DNA from: Diphasiastrum complanatum
Taxonomy: Eukaryota; Streptophyta; Lycopodiopsida; Lycopodiales; Lycopodiaceae
Assembly: GCA_029204225.1 (NCBI GenBank)
Contig: CM055092.1
Location: forward strand, 62,200,054 to 62,264,053
Direction: 5' to 3'
DNA length: 64,000 nucleotides
A program made the position numbers and the translations under genes. Shown piece after piece: positions 33,876-45,795 of this stretch. Position 1 is the first letter of the stretch, and every line of letters starts with the position of its first letter. Below the pieces are notes generated by a model. It was given only the letters and a program-made list of their open reading frames with translations, did not search any database and was not told where the DNA came from.

Positions 33876-34964
33876 TGCTGGAAAGAGGGCGTGAAATGAA
33901 GATAACTCAAAAAGAAACGAACACAAAAAAAAGCAAACTCGAAACTCGAAGAGAAATGAACTCGAAAATAAGTGAACTCAAAACTTGAAGAGAAACGAAC
34001 TCGAATGGAAAATGTTTGTGCATAGCGGAATAAGCTATCTCACTCTTTCCTCAAGCATGACTACGCCTATCAGACTCGAACAGAACATTAGTGATAGAAA
34101 TCATGTTCGATCTGATTACGTAGCCAAACGTTAAGCATCTAAAACATCAGAAAGATAATTTGTCACGGGCAGCTAGCGCAAATTATTTGCGAAGAGGTAG
34201 ACTGATAATTAGTCGTGAACAGCTAGACTAATAATAATTTGCAAAGATCAGACTATCAGATTAAGTAATAAGAAAGCCAAACAAAATGTAGAAAAACATT
34301 GCAATATTGACACAAATCTGAACGCATAACAAACAAAGCTGAATTCAGATTAAGTATAACGAAATATACATGCCAATAATGGAGGGGAGCACAAAACAAT
34401 AGCAGACATAACCGCATGCTTCACAAAGCTATTCACACAATCTGTAGAAGGTTATGAATCTATTATTGACAATGCATCTGGAAGAAAAGAATCAATGCGC
34501 AAAAGCATCAACAATGTCTGCCTCTAGTTATCAGTGATGTTGTGCAGATGAAGAAAGTACAAAAGTGGATGTGCTGTCTGTGGGAGATCGTGGGTAACTG
34601 CTGTCATTGTCAAATCTGATTGGACAGTGCATGGGATGAGTGTGATAAGGCTGCGACGTCAGCCTTCGCTAAAATTAACGTTGATGAAACTGCGAAAAAT
34701 GTGACACTCTGACAAATGCCTTAAAAACTGATTTATAGGATACCTTCGTTTTTTCTATCAGGTCCCCTTTGGTATTTGTAGGGCAGTGTCGCCTTTTTCA
34801 CCTGTGGAACTTTACTTGTATTTATGCAAACAGTCGCGTTTTATTTGCCTGTCTTATTTTACATGTAAATATGCAGACTGTGCGACAACACAAGTAAAAT
34901 ACAGCAGCATGAATGGAGGCAAATTAACATAGGATTTAGGAGCGTAGAGGAGATAAATCCAACA
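33876..34964 (-). repeat. Copia-2 5' LTR
   Basis: 1089 bases, TG at 33876 and CA at 34963-34964 on the plus strand, followed by GTGCA. Shorter versions occur at 39238-39753 and 50622-50862. Confidence 0.9.
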
Positions 34965-34969
34965 GTGCA
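34965..34969. repeat. Target-site duplication of Copia-2, right
   Basis: GTGCA. The same LTR/GTGCA junction is also found at 39754-39758 and 50863-50867. Confidence 0.88.
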
Positions 34970-35690
34970 CTGTAGTCGTAAGCCTACAACATGAGAAGTA
35001 GAAATAGGTCTATGCTCTAATGGACCTAAAATAAGAAAGGACCCAAAGGAGTTAAAAATGAAATTTAGTTTAAAACTATTTGTAAACTCAAGTTCTTATG
35101 ACACATGGTTTTGGGTGCACCAAAAACCCTAACCGTAGCTTTGTCTATAAGTAGGGATGTGACACAATTTTTTATTCACTTTTCATTGTCAAGAATAGCG
35201 ATTGAGAGAGAGAAGAGACCCTCCTCCTACTTTTTCTTACATTGTGAAGCCCTCCTCTTTTGCTATTGTATGATTGATTGTAGATGAGTAAATGCTTGAA
35301 TATTTTTGTTTAATCATGATAGGCTAAAAGCATGGTTTGGTGGTACAAAAAAAGAACCCATTTTTTATTGTAACTTCTGGTAGTGCATTTCACTTTTTGG
35401 AGATTTTACTACTCATAATTGTTTTCAGTCCACATTAATAAAAAACATAAATTTTTAGTGGTAAGTCCAATTTCAGCGGAGTTTAGTACCTTAAAAAGCG
35501 CTTGACGAGTGCTTTCAAATGGGATGTAACACAATTTTTGAATCACTTTTCATTGTCAAGAATAGCGATTGAGAGAGAGAGGAGAAGCCTCCTCCTACTT
35601 TTTCTTACATTGTGAAGCCCTCCTCTTTTGCTATTGCATGATTGATTGTTGATGAGTGAATGCTTGAATATTTTTGTTTAATCATGCTTC
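34970..35690. repeat. Repeat R, copy 1, with partial internal copy
   Basis: CTGTAGTCGTAAGCC onward, including TGCACCAAAAACCCTAACC, a TATA-like TCTATAAGTAGGG near 35143 and GAATAGCGATTGAGAGAGAG. The last part is doubled at 35520-35690. Recurs at 39759, 40310, 50868 and 55110. No protein is supported; the promoter-like look is only suggestive. Confidence 0.75.
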
Positions 35691-37484
35691 CCTCTACTGA
35701 CAAGAATGTTGTAAGTAGAGATGTGATCTTTCATGAAGATCAGAAGTTTAACTTGAATGAAGCAAAGATCAAGGAGTCCCATGCAGGATCTACAATCATC
35801 AATTTTGATGCTATTCAATAAGTGGTGAGGCCAAGGCATGAGGAGGAGCAACTTCAAGCACCTAAAGAGAAAGATCCGAGCCAAGAAGGCTCATTTATGA
35901 TGAGAGAGGAAGGCAAGTGGAAGGTGAACCTTCCTATCATACATTCTTCATATCAGATGAAGAGCCTAAAGATGTCCAAGAAGCACTTCAATCCAAGAAA
36001 TGGGTTGAAGCAATGACCCTTGAGTTTGAGGCCTTGATGTCAAACAACACATGGGAGCTTGTAGAGCCACCAAGCAACATGCATGTCATTGGATGTAAGT
36101 GGGTATTTAGGATCAAGTACAACAATGATGGATCCATCAACAAATACAAAGCAAGACTTTGTGCCAAAGGCTATTCTCAAATCAAAGGTCTTGACTATGA
36201 AGACACTTTTGCACCAGTTGCAACTATAAGAATTCTCATTTCTCTTGCATGTTATCAGAATTGGAGGATGTTTCAGCTTGATGTTTCTAATGCCTTTCTC
36301 AATGGTTATCTTGAGGAGGAGATTTACATGGAGCAACCACCTGGATTTGTGAAAGAAGGTGAAGAATCAAAAGTTTGTCTTTTGTTCAAAAGTCTCTATG
36401 GACTAAAACAAGCACCAAGGTCTTGGTATGCAAGGCTCAACTCCTTTCTCGTATCACGCAGATTTTATCTTAGTGAATATGGCCCTTCATTGTACATTAA
36501 GTTTGTAAATAACTTTATAATTATTCTTCTCATCTATGTAGATAATATCATTCTTAGTGGAAATAATAAGAAGTTAGTTGAAGAAACTAAACATGCACTT
36601 GGTAGTGAATTTAAAATGCAAGATTTAGGAGTGTTTCACTAAATTTTAGGCCTTGAAATTGACTTTTGGAAAGATCATGCTTTCATAAGTCAAAGTAAAT
36701 ATGCACTTTCCATGCTTAAGAAATTCCAAATGGAAAACTGTAAGGGCATAGATACACCAATGGAGCATATTGTAAAAGTTCCTCTAAAAGATGATGTAAG
36801 ATCCTTCGAGGACATCACTCTTTATAGGAGCCTTATTGGCTCACTTATATGGTTAACTGTGACAAGGCCTGATTTAAGTTTTAGTGTGCATAAGCTAAGC
36901 CAACACATGTAGGATCCAAAGATATATCATTGGAAATGGCAAAAAGAATCTTGAGATATGTAATTTCTACCTTAGACTATCAATTGATCTATAAAGGAGA
37001 TGAGCTAACTTTGATTGCTTTTTCAGATTTAGATTTTACAAGAGACAGGTTGGATAGGAAATTCACAAGTGCTTACACAATTTTTCTAGGAGGGAATCTA
37101 GTTTCTTGGCTATCAAAGAAGCAAACAACTATATCCTTACCATCCTGTGAAACTGAGTACAAATTTCTTACAACCACAACAAAGGAGCTAAAGTGTTATG
37201 GAGATGAAGACCTTCCAATTATCAAGAATGATAACATCTCTGCTCAGGCTCTTGCAAACAATCTTGTGTTCCATGCAAGGAGCAAACACATCGAGGTAGC
37301 TCATCATTTTGTAAGAGAAAAAGTTATTGGGAGAGAGATCTTATTGGAGCATGTTGGATCTTAAAATTGTGTTGTAGATATTCTCACCAAGCCATTGCTC
37401 AAGAATGTTTTTATCAAGATGAGGTCTAACCTTGGCCTAATTTCAAAGTCTATGTTGGATAGGAACACATATTTTAAGGAGGAG
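35690..37484 (+). pseudogene. Copia-4 RT and RNase H, copy 1
   Basis: Plus-strand copia fragment lacking gag, protease and most of integrase. It begins in the integrase/RT linker (VSRDVIFHEDQKFN). RT: NTWELVEPPSNMHVIGCKWV, FQLDVSNAFLNGYLEEEIYM, SLYGLKQAPRSWYARLNSFL, then IYVDNIILSG near 36537: the second Asp of YVDD is Asn, so RT is dead. A stop follows GVFH (36640). TPMEHIVKVPL and IGSLIWLTVTRPDLSFSVH lead to RNase H (FSDLDFTRDRLDRK, SCETEYKFL, NDNISAQAL) with further breaks near 36911 and 37362. A polypurine tract (TTTTAAGGAGGAG) precedes the LTR at 37485. Confidence 0.93.
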
Positions 37485-37605
37485 TGTGAAGATTAGTAAA
37501 ATTATATCTTCCTATCTCGAGTTTTGGGGCCATGCCTATCTTATTTCCATTGTATATTTTATTGTACATAAAAAGTATGTGAATTGAGCACATAAAGGCA
37601 AGTTC
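37485..37605 (+). repeat. Copia-4 3' LTR, first 121 bases
   Basis: Starts TGTGAAGATTAG and is cut off at GGCAAGTTC, where the GIY-YIG block begins. Shares TATGTGAATTGAGCACATA with the Copia-3 LTR, so the families are related. The same cut occurs at 63620. Confidence 0.85.
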
Positions 37606-37895
37606 AATGGAGATTGGGCCATCAGTGAGGCGCACCCTTGTTTCTGAGATGTGCCCAGGTTGCCTTCCAAGATCACTGCTAACTCAATTCTGCATGGGTC
37701 ATCCCTCTCCAATAAAAAATTGCACTATTATACCCGAAGTACAAGTTGCGGATCGCATAGTAGCCATGGTTGAAGTGGGTTTCAAAATGCTGAATAGCAG
37801 CTCGATTTGTTTGTATTGAGGTTGGAATTGGAATCACAAACAACTTGTAAAAATGCTTTAGAAATCCTGGAAACACAACATAGAAATCATGCCAT
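37606..37895 (-). pseudogene. GIY-YIG-family exon, copy 3
   Basis: On the minus strand FLKHFYKLFVIPIPTSIQTN, FETHFNHGYYAIRNLYFGYN and MTHAEL match 22690-22510. The downstream exon is only begun (to 37606). No GIY-YIG domain follows; Copia-4 LTR is joined instead. Confidence 0.75.
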
Positions 37896-38128
37896 TTTTG
37901 TAAGTTGAAAATGCCAATCTATATAGTATAGAACTATTTTAGAGAGAGAGTGTGTGTTTTTGTCGCCGAAAATGTCACGAACTGCCTGCAAAAAATATCA
38001 CCATTTGCAAAGAAAAAAGTCAGAAAATATGTTTATAAAAAATGATATTAAAAAAAACACATACAAGCTTTTTTTCTTTTTTTTGGCATACACACATTTC
38101 AAATTTTTTTTTTCCCGCCCCGCTCGCT

Positions 38129-38130
<2 letters not shown>

Positions 38131-38162
<32 letters not shown>

Positions 38163-38205
38163 CAGGTCTCTCTCTCTCAATCAGGTCTCTCTCTCCCCAT
38201 CTTTG
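38131..38205. repeat. CT-rich microsatellite
   Basis: (CT)n with interruptions, at the place of the CT-rich tract at 22923-22990 in the other copy. Confidence 0.85.
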
Positions 38206-38299
38206 TCTCCTCAACTTCTCTTGCTATATTTTTTTCTCCCTCTATCTCTCTTCCCCTCTTTGTCTCTCCCTCATGATTGAACTCCTCTTCCATGTAACC

Positions 38300-38525
38300 C
38301 AACAACCTTGTTCACAGGCATACATGAGCACCATGCTCATCTACTGCAAAAGGAATCTGAATGTATCACAGATGTTGTTTGCACTGAATTCTTTGAAGCT
38401 CTCAACGAAATCGCCTCCTTGCAATAAGAATGCCCTTCCCAGAGCTGCGCTTCCGCAAGCCTGTCCTCCAAGCTATGCGCATTCCCTACAAATACAAGGG
38501 GCGGAAACATCTTCACCATTTTGCT
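38300..38525 (-). pseudogene. Class II DAHP synthase fragment, copy 2
   Basis: Same piece of DAHP synthase as at 23045-23265: [20 protein letters not shown], then after the same one-base shift [34 protein letters not shown], a stop, and MSMVLMY. Here the conserved GG is kept but the metal-binding Cys is Phe, and a TAG follows LLQ. Copy 1 keeps the Cys but has EG for GG. The shared frame shift shows both derive from an already broken copy. Confidence 0.92.
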
Positions 38526-38712
38526 CGCTTGGGCACCTCCACAGTCATCACATTGGAAATGTACAATACACTAATCCCAACCCAAGGCTATGAGAGTGTC
38601 TAGCATCCCCCCGTGTCAACCGCCACACTTTTCACAAACTCATCATGCCATAGTCGCACTCACTTTTTGTGCATTCCACTATAAAATTTTTATTTTGAAA
38701 AGTTTATAGTTG

Positions 38713-39081
38713 TCAACCATCACAGAGGGGCGCCATCTTGAGGGAGTAAAATTTCTTCCTGAGATGTAGCTTGGAAGCTATATCTCGCACTTTGTATAAT
38801 GTGCTCAAGATGTCCCAGACTTCTTTAGATGTCTGGGCTTCGGATACGTGGTCGATTTGAGTATCTGAATTATTGAGGATGATCACCACGAATGCCTTTC
38901 CATCCTTCAGCTTCCATCTGGAGATTGCTACGTCGTCAGCTTTGGGTTTCCCTTCTGCACCTGTAACAACATCATCCAACTCCTTAGCCATTAGCACTAT
39001 TTTCATCTTAAATTTCCACAGATGGTAATTGGCTCCATCAAGCTTGTCCATGATAGGTTTGGCTTTCCCTTGGAAATCCAT
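38713..39081 (-). pseudogene. Copia-2 gag N-terminus, second copy
   Basis: MDFQGKAKPIMDKLDGANYH to SKLHLRKKFYSLKMAP on the minus strand, open over 119 codons, better preserved than in Copia-2 itself. It is cut at 38713 by the DAHPS block. A leader and PBS (TGGTATCAAAGC at 39226-39237) connect it to the LTR. Confidence 0.88.
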
Positions 39082-39237
39082 GTGGAAGACTAGTCTAGGT
39101 GATAGGAATAATTATCAGTGACTTAAGTATGAAAATTTGCTGCTAAATTACAGAACAAGAAGACAATCACTCTATCAACTAGTAGAGTTTTGTTACTGTG
39201 GAAGCTTATCAGGCTACAGAAATTAGCTTTGATACCA

Positions 39238-39753
39238 TGCTGAAAAGAGGGTGTGAAATGAAGATAACTCGAAAAGAAACGAACACGAAAAGAAGCGAAC
39301 TCAAAACTCAAAGAGAAATCAACTCGAAATTAAGTGAACTCAAAACTTGAAGAGAAACGAACTCGAATGGAAAATGTTTGTGCATAGCGGAATAAGCTAT
39401 CTCACTCTTTCCTCAAGCATGACTATGCCTATCGGACTCGAAGAGAATATTAGTAATAGAAATCATGTTCGATCTGATTACGTAGCCAAACGTTAAGCAT
39501 CAAAAACATCTGAAAGATAATTTGTCGCGAACAGCCAGACAAATTACTAGTCGCAAATTATTTGCGAAGAGCTAGACTGATAATTAGTCGTGAATTATTC
39601 GCAAAAAGCTAGACTGATAATTAGTCATTTTATTCGCCTGTCTTATTTTACATGTAAATATACAGACTGTGCGACAACACAAGTGAAATACAGCAGCATG
39701 AATGGAGGTAGATTAACATAGGATTTAGGAGAGTAGAGGAGATAAATCCAACA
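39238..39753 (-). repeat. Copia-2 LTR, internally deleted copy
   Basis: TGCTGAAAAGAGGG to ATCCAACA, 516 bases; about 570 bases of the full LTR are missing at about 39626. Followed by GTGCA (39754-39758). Confidence 0.87.
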
Positions 39754-39758
39754 GTGCA

Positions 39759-41200
39759 CTGTAGTCGTAAGCCTACAACATGAGAAGTAGAAATAGGTCT
39801 ATGCTCTAATGGGCCTAAAATAAGAAAGGACCCAAAGTAGTTAAAAATGAAATTTAGTTTAAAACTATTTGTAAACTCAAGTTCTTATGACACATGGTTT
39901 TGGGTGCACCAAAAACCCTAACCGTAGCTTTGTCTATAAGTAGGGATGTGACAATTTTTGATTCACTTTTCATTGTCAAGAATAGCGATTGAGAGAGAGA
40001 AGAGACCTTCCTCCTACTTTTTCTTACATTGTGAAGCCCTCCTCTTTTGCTATTGTATGATTGATTGTAGATAAGTAAATGCTTGAATATTTTTGTTTAA
40101 TCATGATAGGCTAAAAGCATGGTTTGGTGGTACAAAAAAAGAACCCATTTTTTATTGTAACTTTTGGTAGTGCATTTCACTTTTTGGAGATTTTACTACT
40201 CATAATTGTTTTCAGTCCACATTAATAAAAAACATAAATTTTTAGTGGTAAGTCCAATTTCAGCGGAGTTTAGTACCTTAAAAAGTGCTTGACGAGTGCT
40301 TTCAAATGAGAAGAGAAATAGGTCTGTGCTCTAATGGGCCTAAAATAAGAAAGGACCCAAAGTAGTTAAAAATGGAATTTGGTTTAAAACTATTTGTAAA
40401 CTCAAGTTCTTATGACACATGGTTTTGGGTGCACCAAAAACCCTAACCGTAGCTTGTCTATAAGTAGGGATGGGACGCAATTTTTGATTCACTTTTCATT
40501 GTCAAGAATAGCGATCGAGAGAGAGAAGAGAAGCCTCCTATTTTTTCTTACATTGTGAAGCCCTCCTCTTTTGTTATTGTATGATTGATTGTGGATGAGT
40601 GAATGCTGGAATATTTTTGTTTAATCATGCTAGGGTAAAAGCATGGTTTGGTGGTACCAAAGAAGAACCCATTTTTCATTGTACATTTTGGTAATGCATT
40701 TCACTTTTTGGAGATTTTACTACTCATAATTGTTTTCAGTCCACATTTTAAAAAAAACATAAGTTTTTAGTGGTAAGTCCAATTTCAGCGGAGTATAGTA
40801 TATTAGAAAGCGCTCGACGGGTGCTTTCAAATGATATGCTACATGACATACTTCCAAGCTATGGTTAAAAAGTTATGGCAAGTCAAAAGTATGAAATTTT
40901 TATTAATCATAATTTTTTGAGTCCACATTAAAAGTGACATAATTTTTTTGTGGTAAGTCCAATTTCAGCGGAATTTGGTGTGTTATAAAGCGTTTGACGA
41001 GCGCTTTGCATTGATATTTTACGTGACATACTTTTGAGGTACGGTTAAAAGGTTATTGCAAGTCAAAAGTATTAGTTGAAAATAGTGTATAATAATACAA
41101 AAGTGCATTTCTACCCAAAAAAGGTAGTGTCTGTGAAAGTCCATGTTGTACCACCAAACCATTCTTTGAGCCGCTTTCACATTCTAGAATGATCATTCGC
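39759..41200. repeat. Repeat R, copies 2a and 2b
   Basis: R from 39759 and again from about 40310 (ATAGGTCTGTGCTCTAATGG), each with TGCACCAAAAACCCTAACC and TCTATAAGTAGGG. AGTCCAATTTCAGCGGA recurs at about 40253, 40786 and 40957, with AAGCGCTTGACGAG-type ends. No protein seen. Confidence 0.75.
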
Positions 41201-42115
41201 GCTAGCTCTTGCTTTTATCCATCGAATTCACAGAATCACACATTAGTAAAATAGGTGTTAGAAATACCATGGAAGTGATCATTAAGATCCATTAGGTAGG
41301 TTTTACTTTCATTGATCCCCTCCCTTGAGAAGATAAGCATCAAGAGGAGAAGATCTAGAGCCAAAGAAGCTTAGATAATCCAAGAAGAGGATCATAGCAA
41401 AACCAAAACCCCAAAAAGAGATAAAAAAAGGAAGATGCATCACCCACCCCCTCATGTAAGCCATTCCTTCTTTAGATCCAACACCAAGATTGACACCCTT
41501 GGTAGGCTTACATCCCATCTTAGATCCGTAGTTTAACCTCCTACTACATCGATACTCACCCGGTTGGAGATCCAATGCCCTTGTTTGCCCTCTTGATCGC
41601 ACCGATTAGGGAGGCATAGAAAGGGTCCAACAAGGACATCAGTTATGTTCATCGAAATAAAAATTGAATTTGTAAATGCTTCAAAGAACTCAAAGCTAAT
41701 TATGAAATTCAAACTAGCAAATACCATCACTTGAAAGGACCATTTGCTTTATCACATTTGTTGATGACTATTCTAGGTAGACATCGGTCATGTTTATCAA
41801 AAGAAAAATTAAATTTCTAAATGATGATGAATTTTACAAAGCTACGCACAAAGTTTTTGGAATGAAGTTGTAGCCACAAACTCCTTAAGCTTGGTTTGAA
41901 AGAGTTAATTCTTATTTGATTCAAATAAACTTGATCTTTTACTACTATTGCCAACATAAATGTTGATATAAAGCATTTCAATTCGAGATATTTGACTATT
42001 GCACACTATGTAGATGATACATTAGTTCTTAGTAGTAACTGAAGTAGTACAAGGGATTAAATCAAACCTTCATATAGAGTTTGATATTTTAGTTCTTAAA
42101 ATCAGTATATTCAGG
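41201..42115. repeat. Spacer X, copy 1
   Basis: GATCCCCTCCCTTGAGAAGA to ATATTCAGGGTAAC; recurs at 51660-52760 and 55850-56960. No supported gene. A short plus-strand reading YVDDTLVLSSN near 41999 recalls an RT box but has no other RT sequence in frame around it. Confidence 0.75.
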
Positions 42116-42867
42116 GTAACACTATCTGGCAAAAGTCCCAATTCTGGCCACCAAATAAGCTATTTGGATTAGGTTCTTATTGCATGATTTATTTTTATAC
42201 TAGCTACTACATATTTTATAATGTTTTTTCGAATAAAATGTAAAACATTTGCATGTTAATTCTTGAGAGTATTGAATTTTATATCGCTCCATGTATATGA
42301 TCCAGCAATATCATTTATATTTTGAAGGAATACTCTACATCTTGTAACACTCTACATTTAACCTACAAAATTACTCACAAATTATGAGAGTCTGAAGATT
42401 TACTCATAAAATGAAGGTGTCTACAAATTTACTCCTAAAGTTGGACAATTTGTAGAAATACACCATATTATGCTACAGGTAATACATCTATATGATATAT
42501 TGAATATGCATACCTATGCTTTTGTAACTTGACGGAGAGTATAAATTTTGTATATAATGCCATTATTGCAATCAAGTGGCCAACAAAATATCGATCATCA
42601 TCTAGCTAGTAGACTCATGCACACATTATGCTAAGCATTAAAGCAAATCCTATACAATAATGTCATCAATTAGACTCAAGTCATTGTTGTCTGAACACCA
42701 TCACCATGGTGTAATGTATTCACATGAATGAGCTATTAAGCTTCAAGCCATGCACAAATGAACTAAAAAAATTCCAATTGGTTTTGAATGGGTAAAAAAC
42801 CCAATGAATTCAGTTCAGTGACTGTTCAGATCTGCCCATTGTTGCCGGATCTCTTGCACTCACAAAT

Positions 42868-42941
<74 letters not shown>

Positions 42942-43019
42942 GCATTTTATCCATGTTTTGAGACTCCTTTCTCTACCTCCGCTGTGTGTGAAAGTGCATC
43001 CAAGAAAATTCAACATGAT
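42116..43019. other. Non-coding flank 3' of carbonic anhydrase exons, with (CT)n
   Basis: Matches 43560-44415. It ends in a long (CT)n at 42870-42941. The minus-strand (GA)n open frames here are low-complexity, not genes. Confidence 0.7.
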
Positions 43020-43453
43020 TTATGATGTAGTGATGCTGCTCGCTTTCAAGTCCACTGTCCACAGCTCCAAGGATCCCTCAAGAAAGTCATAGTGTGCTCC
43101 ACGCAATGAAACTTTCCCATCTCTCCTACACCATGGCAAAAAAGCTTTACTACTAGGGCTCACGAGAAATTGTACCTCCAGGGTTTTCCATTGACGCCAT
43201 GTGAGATAAGAGCATGGATGCTTCCGCAGCGACTATGCCCAATCACTAGTATGTTTGACACCTGCACAAAACAATCGACCATGAAAATTTGGTGAAACAA
43301 GAAAAATAACGACTGCATGCCTGTTGGATCGTATCATGGGCAGCTCAAGCATTTAAACAGCAAAAGAATTTATTCTCTTAAGACGTCACTATAGCTCACC
43401 TTCAGGTGCAGCACACCATACTCTAGAGCTGCACTACTTCCAGGATAGCCTGA
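43020..43453 (-). pseudogene. Beta-carbonic anhydrase exons, set I
   Basis: Beta-carbonic anhydrase interconverts CO2 and bicarbonate at a zinc site. Minus strand: exon 43453-43400 (GYPGSSAALEYGVLHLK), exon 43261-43176 (VSNILVIGHSRCGSIHAL) and a last exon remnant 43124-43020 ending YDFLEGSLELWTVDLKASS and TAA. Splice sites GTGAGC, TGCAG and GTACAA are kept. The zinc His and Cys of HSRCG are present, but the following Gly is Ser. The exon with the first zinc Cys (CxDSR) is missing: the sequence breaks at about 43557 into the next unit. The exon between GVNGKPW and the last one is deleted too. Confidence 0.92.
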
Positions 43454-43557
43454 CTGCATGACAGAAAGTGGCTCATGAGCGAATCTTTCGATAGAGGTTT
43501 AGAGTACCTATTTGCTTAGCTTACCTAGACAGATTCTGTGCAGCTGAGCGTATTGAC

Positions 43558-44275
43558 AGGTTCTTATTGCATGATTTATTTTTATACTAGCTACTACATA
43601 TTTTATAATGTTTTTTCGAATAAAATGTAAAACATTTGCATGTTAATTCTTGAGAGTATTGAATTTTATATCGCTCCATGTATATGATCCAGCAATATCA
43701 TTTATATTTTAAAGAAATACTCTACCTCTTGTAACACTCTACATTTAACCTACAAAATTACTCACAAATTATGAGAGTCTGAAGATTTACTCATAAAATG
43801 AAGGTGTCTACAAATTTACTCGTTAAGCTGGACAATTTGTAGAAATACACCATATTATGCTACAGGTAATACATCTATATGATATATTGAATATGCATAC
43901 CTATGCTTTTGTAACTTGATGGAGAATATAAATTTTGTATATAATGCCATTATTGCATTTAAGTGGCGAACAAAATATTGATCATCATCTAGCTAGTAGA
44001 CTCATGCACACATTATGCTAAGCATTAAAGCAAATTCTATACAATAATGTCTTCAATTAGACTCAAGTCATTGTTGTCTGAACACCATCACCATGGTGTA
44101 ATGTATTCACATGAATGAGCTATTAAGCTTCAAGCCATGCACAAATGAACTAAAAAAATTCCAATTGGTTTTGAATGGGTAAAAAACCCAATGGATTCAG
44201 TTCAGTGACTGTTCAGATCTGCCCATTGTTGCCGGATCCAGATTCCAGATATCTCTTGCACTCACAAATAATAAA

Positions 44276-44337
<62 letters not shown>

Positions 44338-44415
44338 GCATTTTATCCATGTTTTGAGACTCCTTTCTCTACCTCCGCTGTGTGTGAAAGTGCATCCAAG
44401 AAAATTCAACATGAT
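43558..44415. repeat. Duplicate of 42160-43019
   Basis: Starts AGGTTCTTATTGCATGATTT, parallel to 42170; ends with (CT)n at 44279-44337. Confidence 0.85.
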
Positions 44416-45173
44416 TTATGATGTAGTGATGCTGCTCGCTTTCAAGTCCTCTGTCCACAGCTCCAAGGATCCCTCAAGAAAGTCATAGTGTGCTCCATGC
44501 CCAATCACTAATATGTTTGACACCTGCACAAAACAATCGACCATGAAAATTTGGTGAAGCAAGAAAAATAACGACTGCATGCCTGTTGTATCGGATCATG
44601 GGCAGCTCAAGCATTTAAAAAGCAAAAGAATTTATTCTCTTAAGACGTCACTATAGCTCACCTTCAGATGCAGCACACCATACTCTAGAGCTGCACTACT
44701 TCCAGGATAGCCTGACTGCATGACAGAAAGTGGCTCATGAGGGAATCTTTCGATAGAGGTTTAGAGCACCTATTTGCTTAGCTTACCTAGACAGATTCTG
44801 TGCAGCTGAGCGTAATAGTATTTATGGAAATTAGGGGCTTGTAGAGAAACTACCTTATACCAAGGAGGGATCATGCTGGCAACATTTCTTACAACAAATG
44901 CCTCTCCTGGTTCAAATCCCAAAATTGTAGTGGGACAAACACGAGAATCTGGGCAGGCAAACACCATAAACTGCAAAATCCAAATGCTTCTTGTTGTGAC
45001 ATTATCATCTGCTACAACCCAGATCATCCGCTACAACCCAGGTCATCCATCCTACAAATATTCTGAATCTGTATGGAAAGCCAGTGCACATGACAATACG
45101 ACGTTGGTTCAAGGGTACATTACCTTCGGGCTCTGGCCTTTCTTCAGTTGGTTGAACAATTCGGGCCGCTTTC
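44416..45173 (-). pseudogene. Beta-carbonic anhydrase exons, set II
   Basis: Minus-strand exons: 45173-45125 (KRPELFNQLKKGQSPK), 44970-44854 ([20 protein letters not shown] to ASMIPPWYK, first zinc Cys and the Asp-Arg pair), 44715-44662 (GYPGSSAALEYGVLHLK). The next exon starts VSNILVIGH and is cut after ten codons, fused directly to the end of the last exon (about 44498). The second and third parts of the zinc site are therefore damaged: the His is kept, the Cys lost. All remaining introns have GT-AG ends. This is the only set, with III, that keeps the exon upstream of the zinc exon. Confidence 0.92.
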
Positions 45174-45429
45174 TGCAAAAATCGTGAAGATAAAAGCTTT
45201 TTGTATGCGTTTTCCATTTGCAATTGGAAGAGAAGGAACGAAGGCATTAAGATTTAATTCTGTGAAGTGTTGAAGCCATCTATATATCACAGATGGATTG
45301 CACGTCCCTGTGTGTAGAACAAACGAACTTTACACGATGTATAGCAGCAATGATGTGATTAAAAGCTTACAAGAATTTTTGTGTCTTAAATTTTAAGAAG
45401 CCCTGTTTAATCCTTTCTACAGGAGAAAA

Positions 45430-45795
45430 CTCGAAGCTTCACTCCTGTGCAGATAATTCTGCTACTTCAAGCTCACTGAATTCTTCAGCAAGTTGCTCAA
45501 GCCGTGTTGCGAGAAGGTTGCGAAGACTGGGCTTCTCCCTGCGCATAATTCAAAAGGCGCCGGAAGTATCTTAGAGCCACTAGAACTCTCAGAATAAGCA
45601 TCTTGATTGTCCAGATAGCCAAGAAGCGGATCGATCTAAGAAATCAACAATCACAATGGATGAACGGCGTGAAACATAGTCGGCTAGAAGCATGAGTAGT
45701 TAGGGGTGTAAGAAAACGGTTATTACTTTGATAATTTAAGAATCTTTTGCTGGGATTCCTCAAACAGGTCCGCTGCCGCCATGTGATCCCACTGC
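45430..45795 (-). other. Possible 5' exons of the carbonic anhydrase gene
   Basis: Upstream of set II on the minus strand: HMAAADLFEESQQKILKLSK (45790-45728), IDPLLGYLDNQDAYSESSS after TTTCTTAG (45637-45545), and EKPSLRNLLATRLEQLAEEF (45540-45445). They could be the variable N-terminal part of the enzyme, which is poorly conserved in plants. No database support is possible here. Confidence 0.3.

Larger units (their letters stand above)
25019..34964 (-). mobile_element. Copia-2: old LTR retrotransposon, split by Copia-1
   Basis: Minus-strand Ty1/copia element with a 5' LTR of 1089 bases (33876-34964), a PBS, gag, protease and integrase, and a 3' LTR remnant (25019-about 25310). It is flanked by GTGCA. 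RT beyond its first 25 or so residues, RNase H, the polypurine tract and most of the 3' LTR are deleted. The protease Asp is lost. Copia-1 (25925-31785) is inserted within its integrase region. Without Copia-1 and one target copy it spans about 4.1 kb. Related fragments lie at 18.5-19.8, 38.7-39.8 and 49.6-50.9 kb. Confidence 0.9.

Noticed and set aside
41985-42070. YVDDTLVLSSN reading in spacer X (also near 52645 and 56834)
   Set aside because: Looks like an RT catalytic box, but no other RT motif lies in frame around it and stops follow at once. Chance or a tiny relic.
42810-43016. Open frames rich in RERERE or SLSLSL (also 44175-44412, 47119-47325, 57494-57697)
   Set aside because: They are translations of (CT)n microsatellites, not genes.
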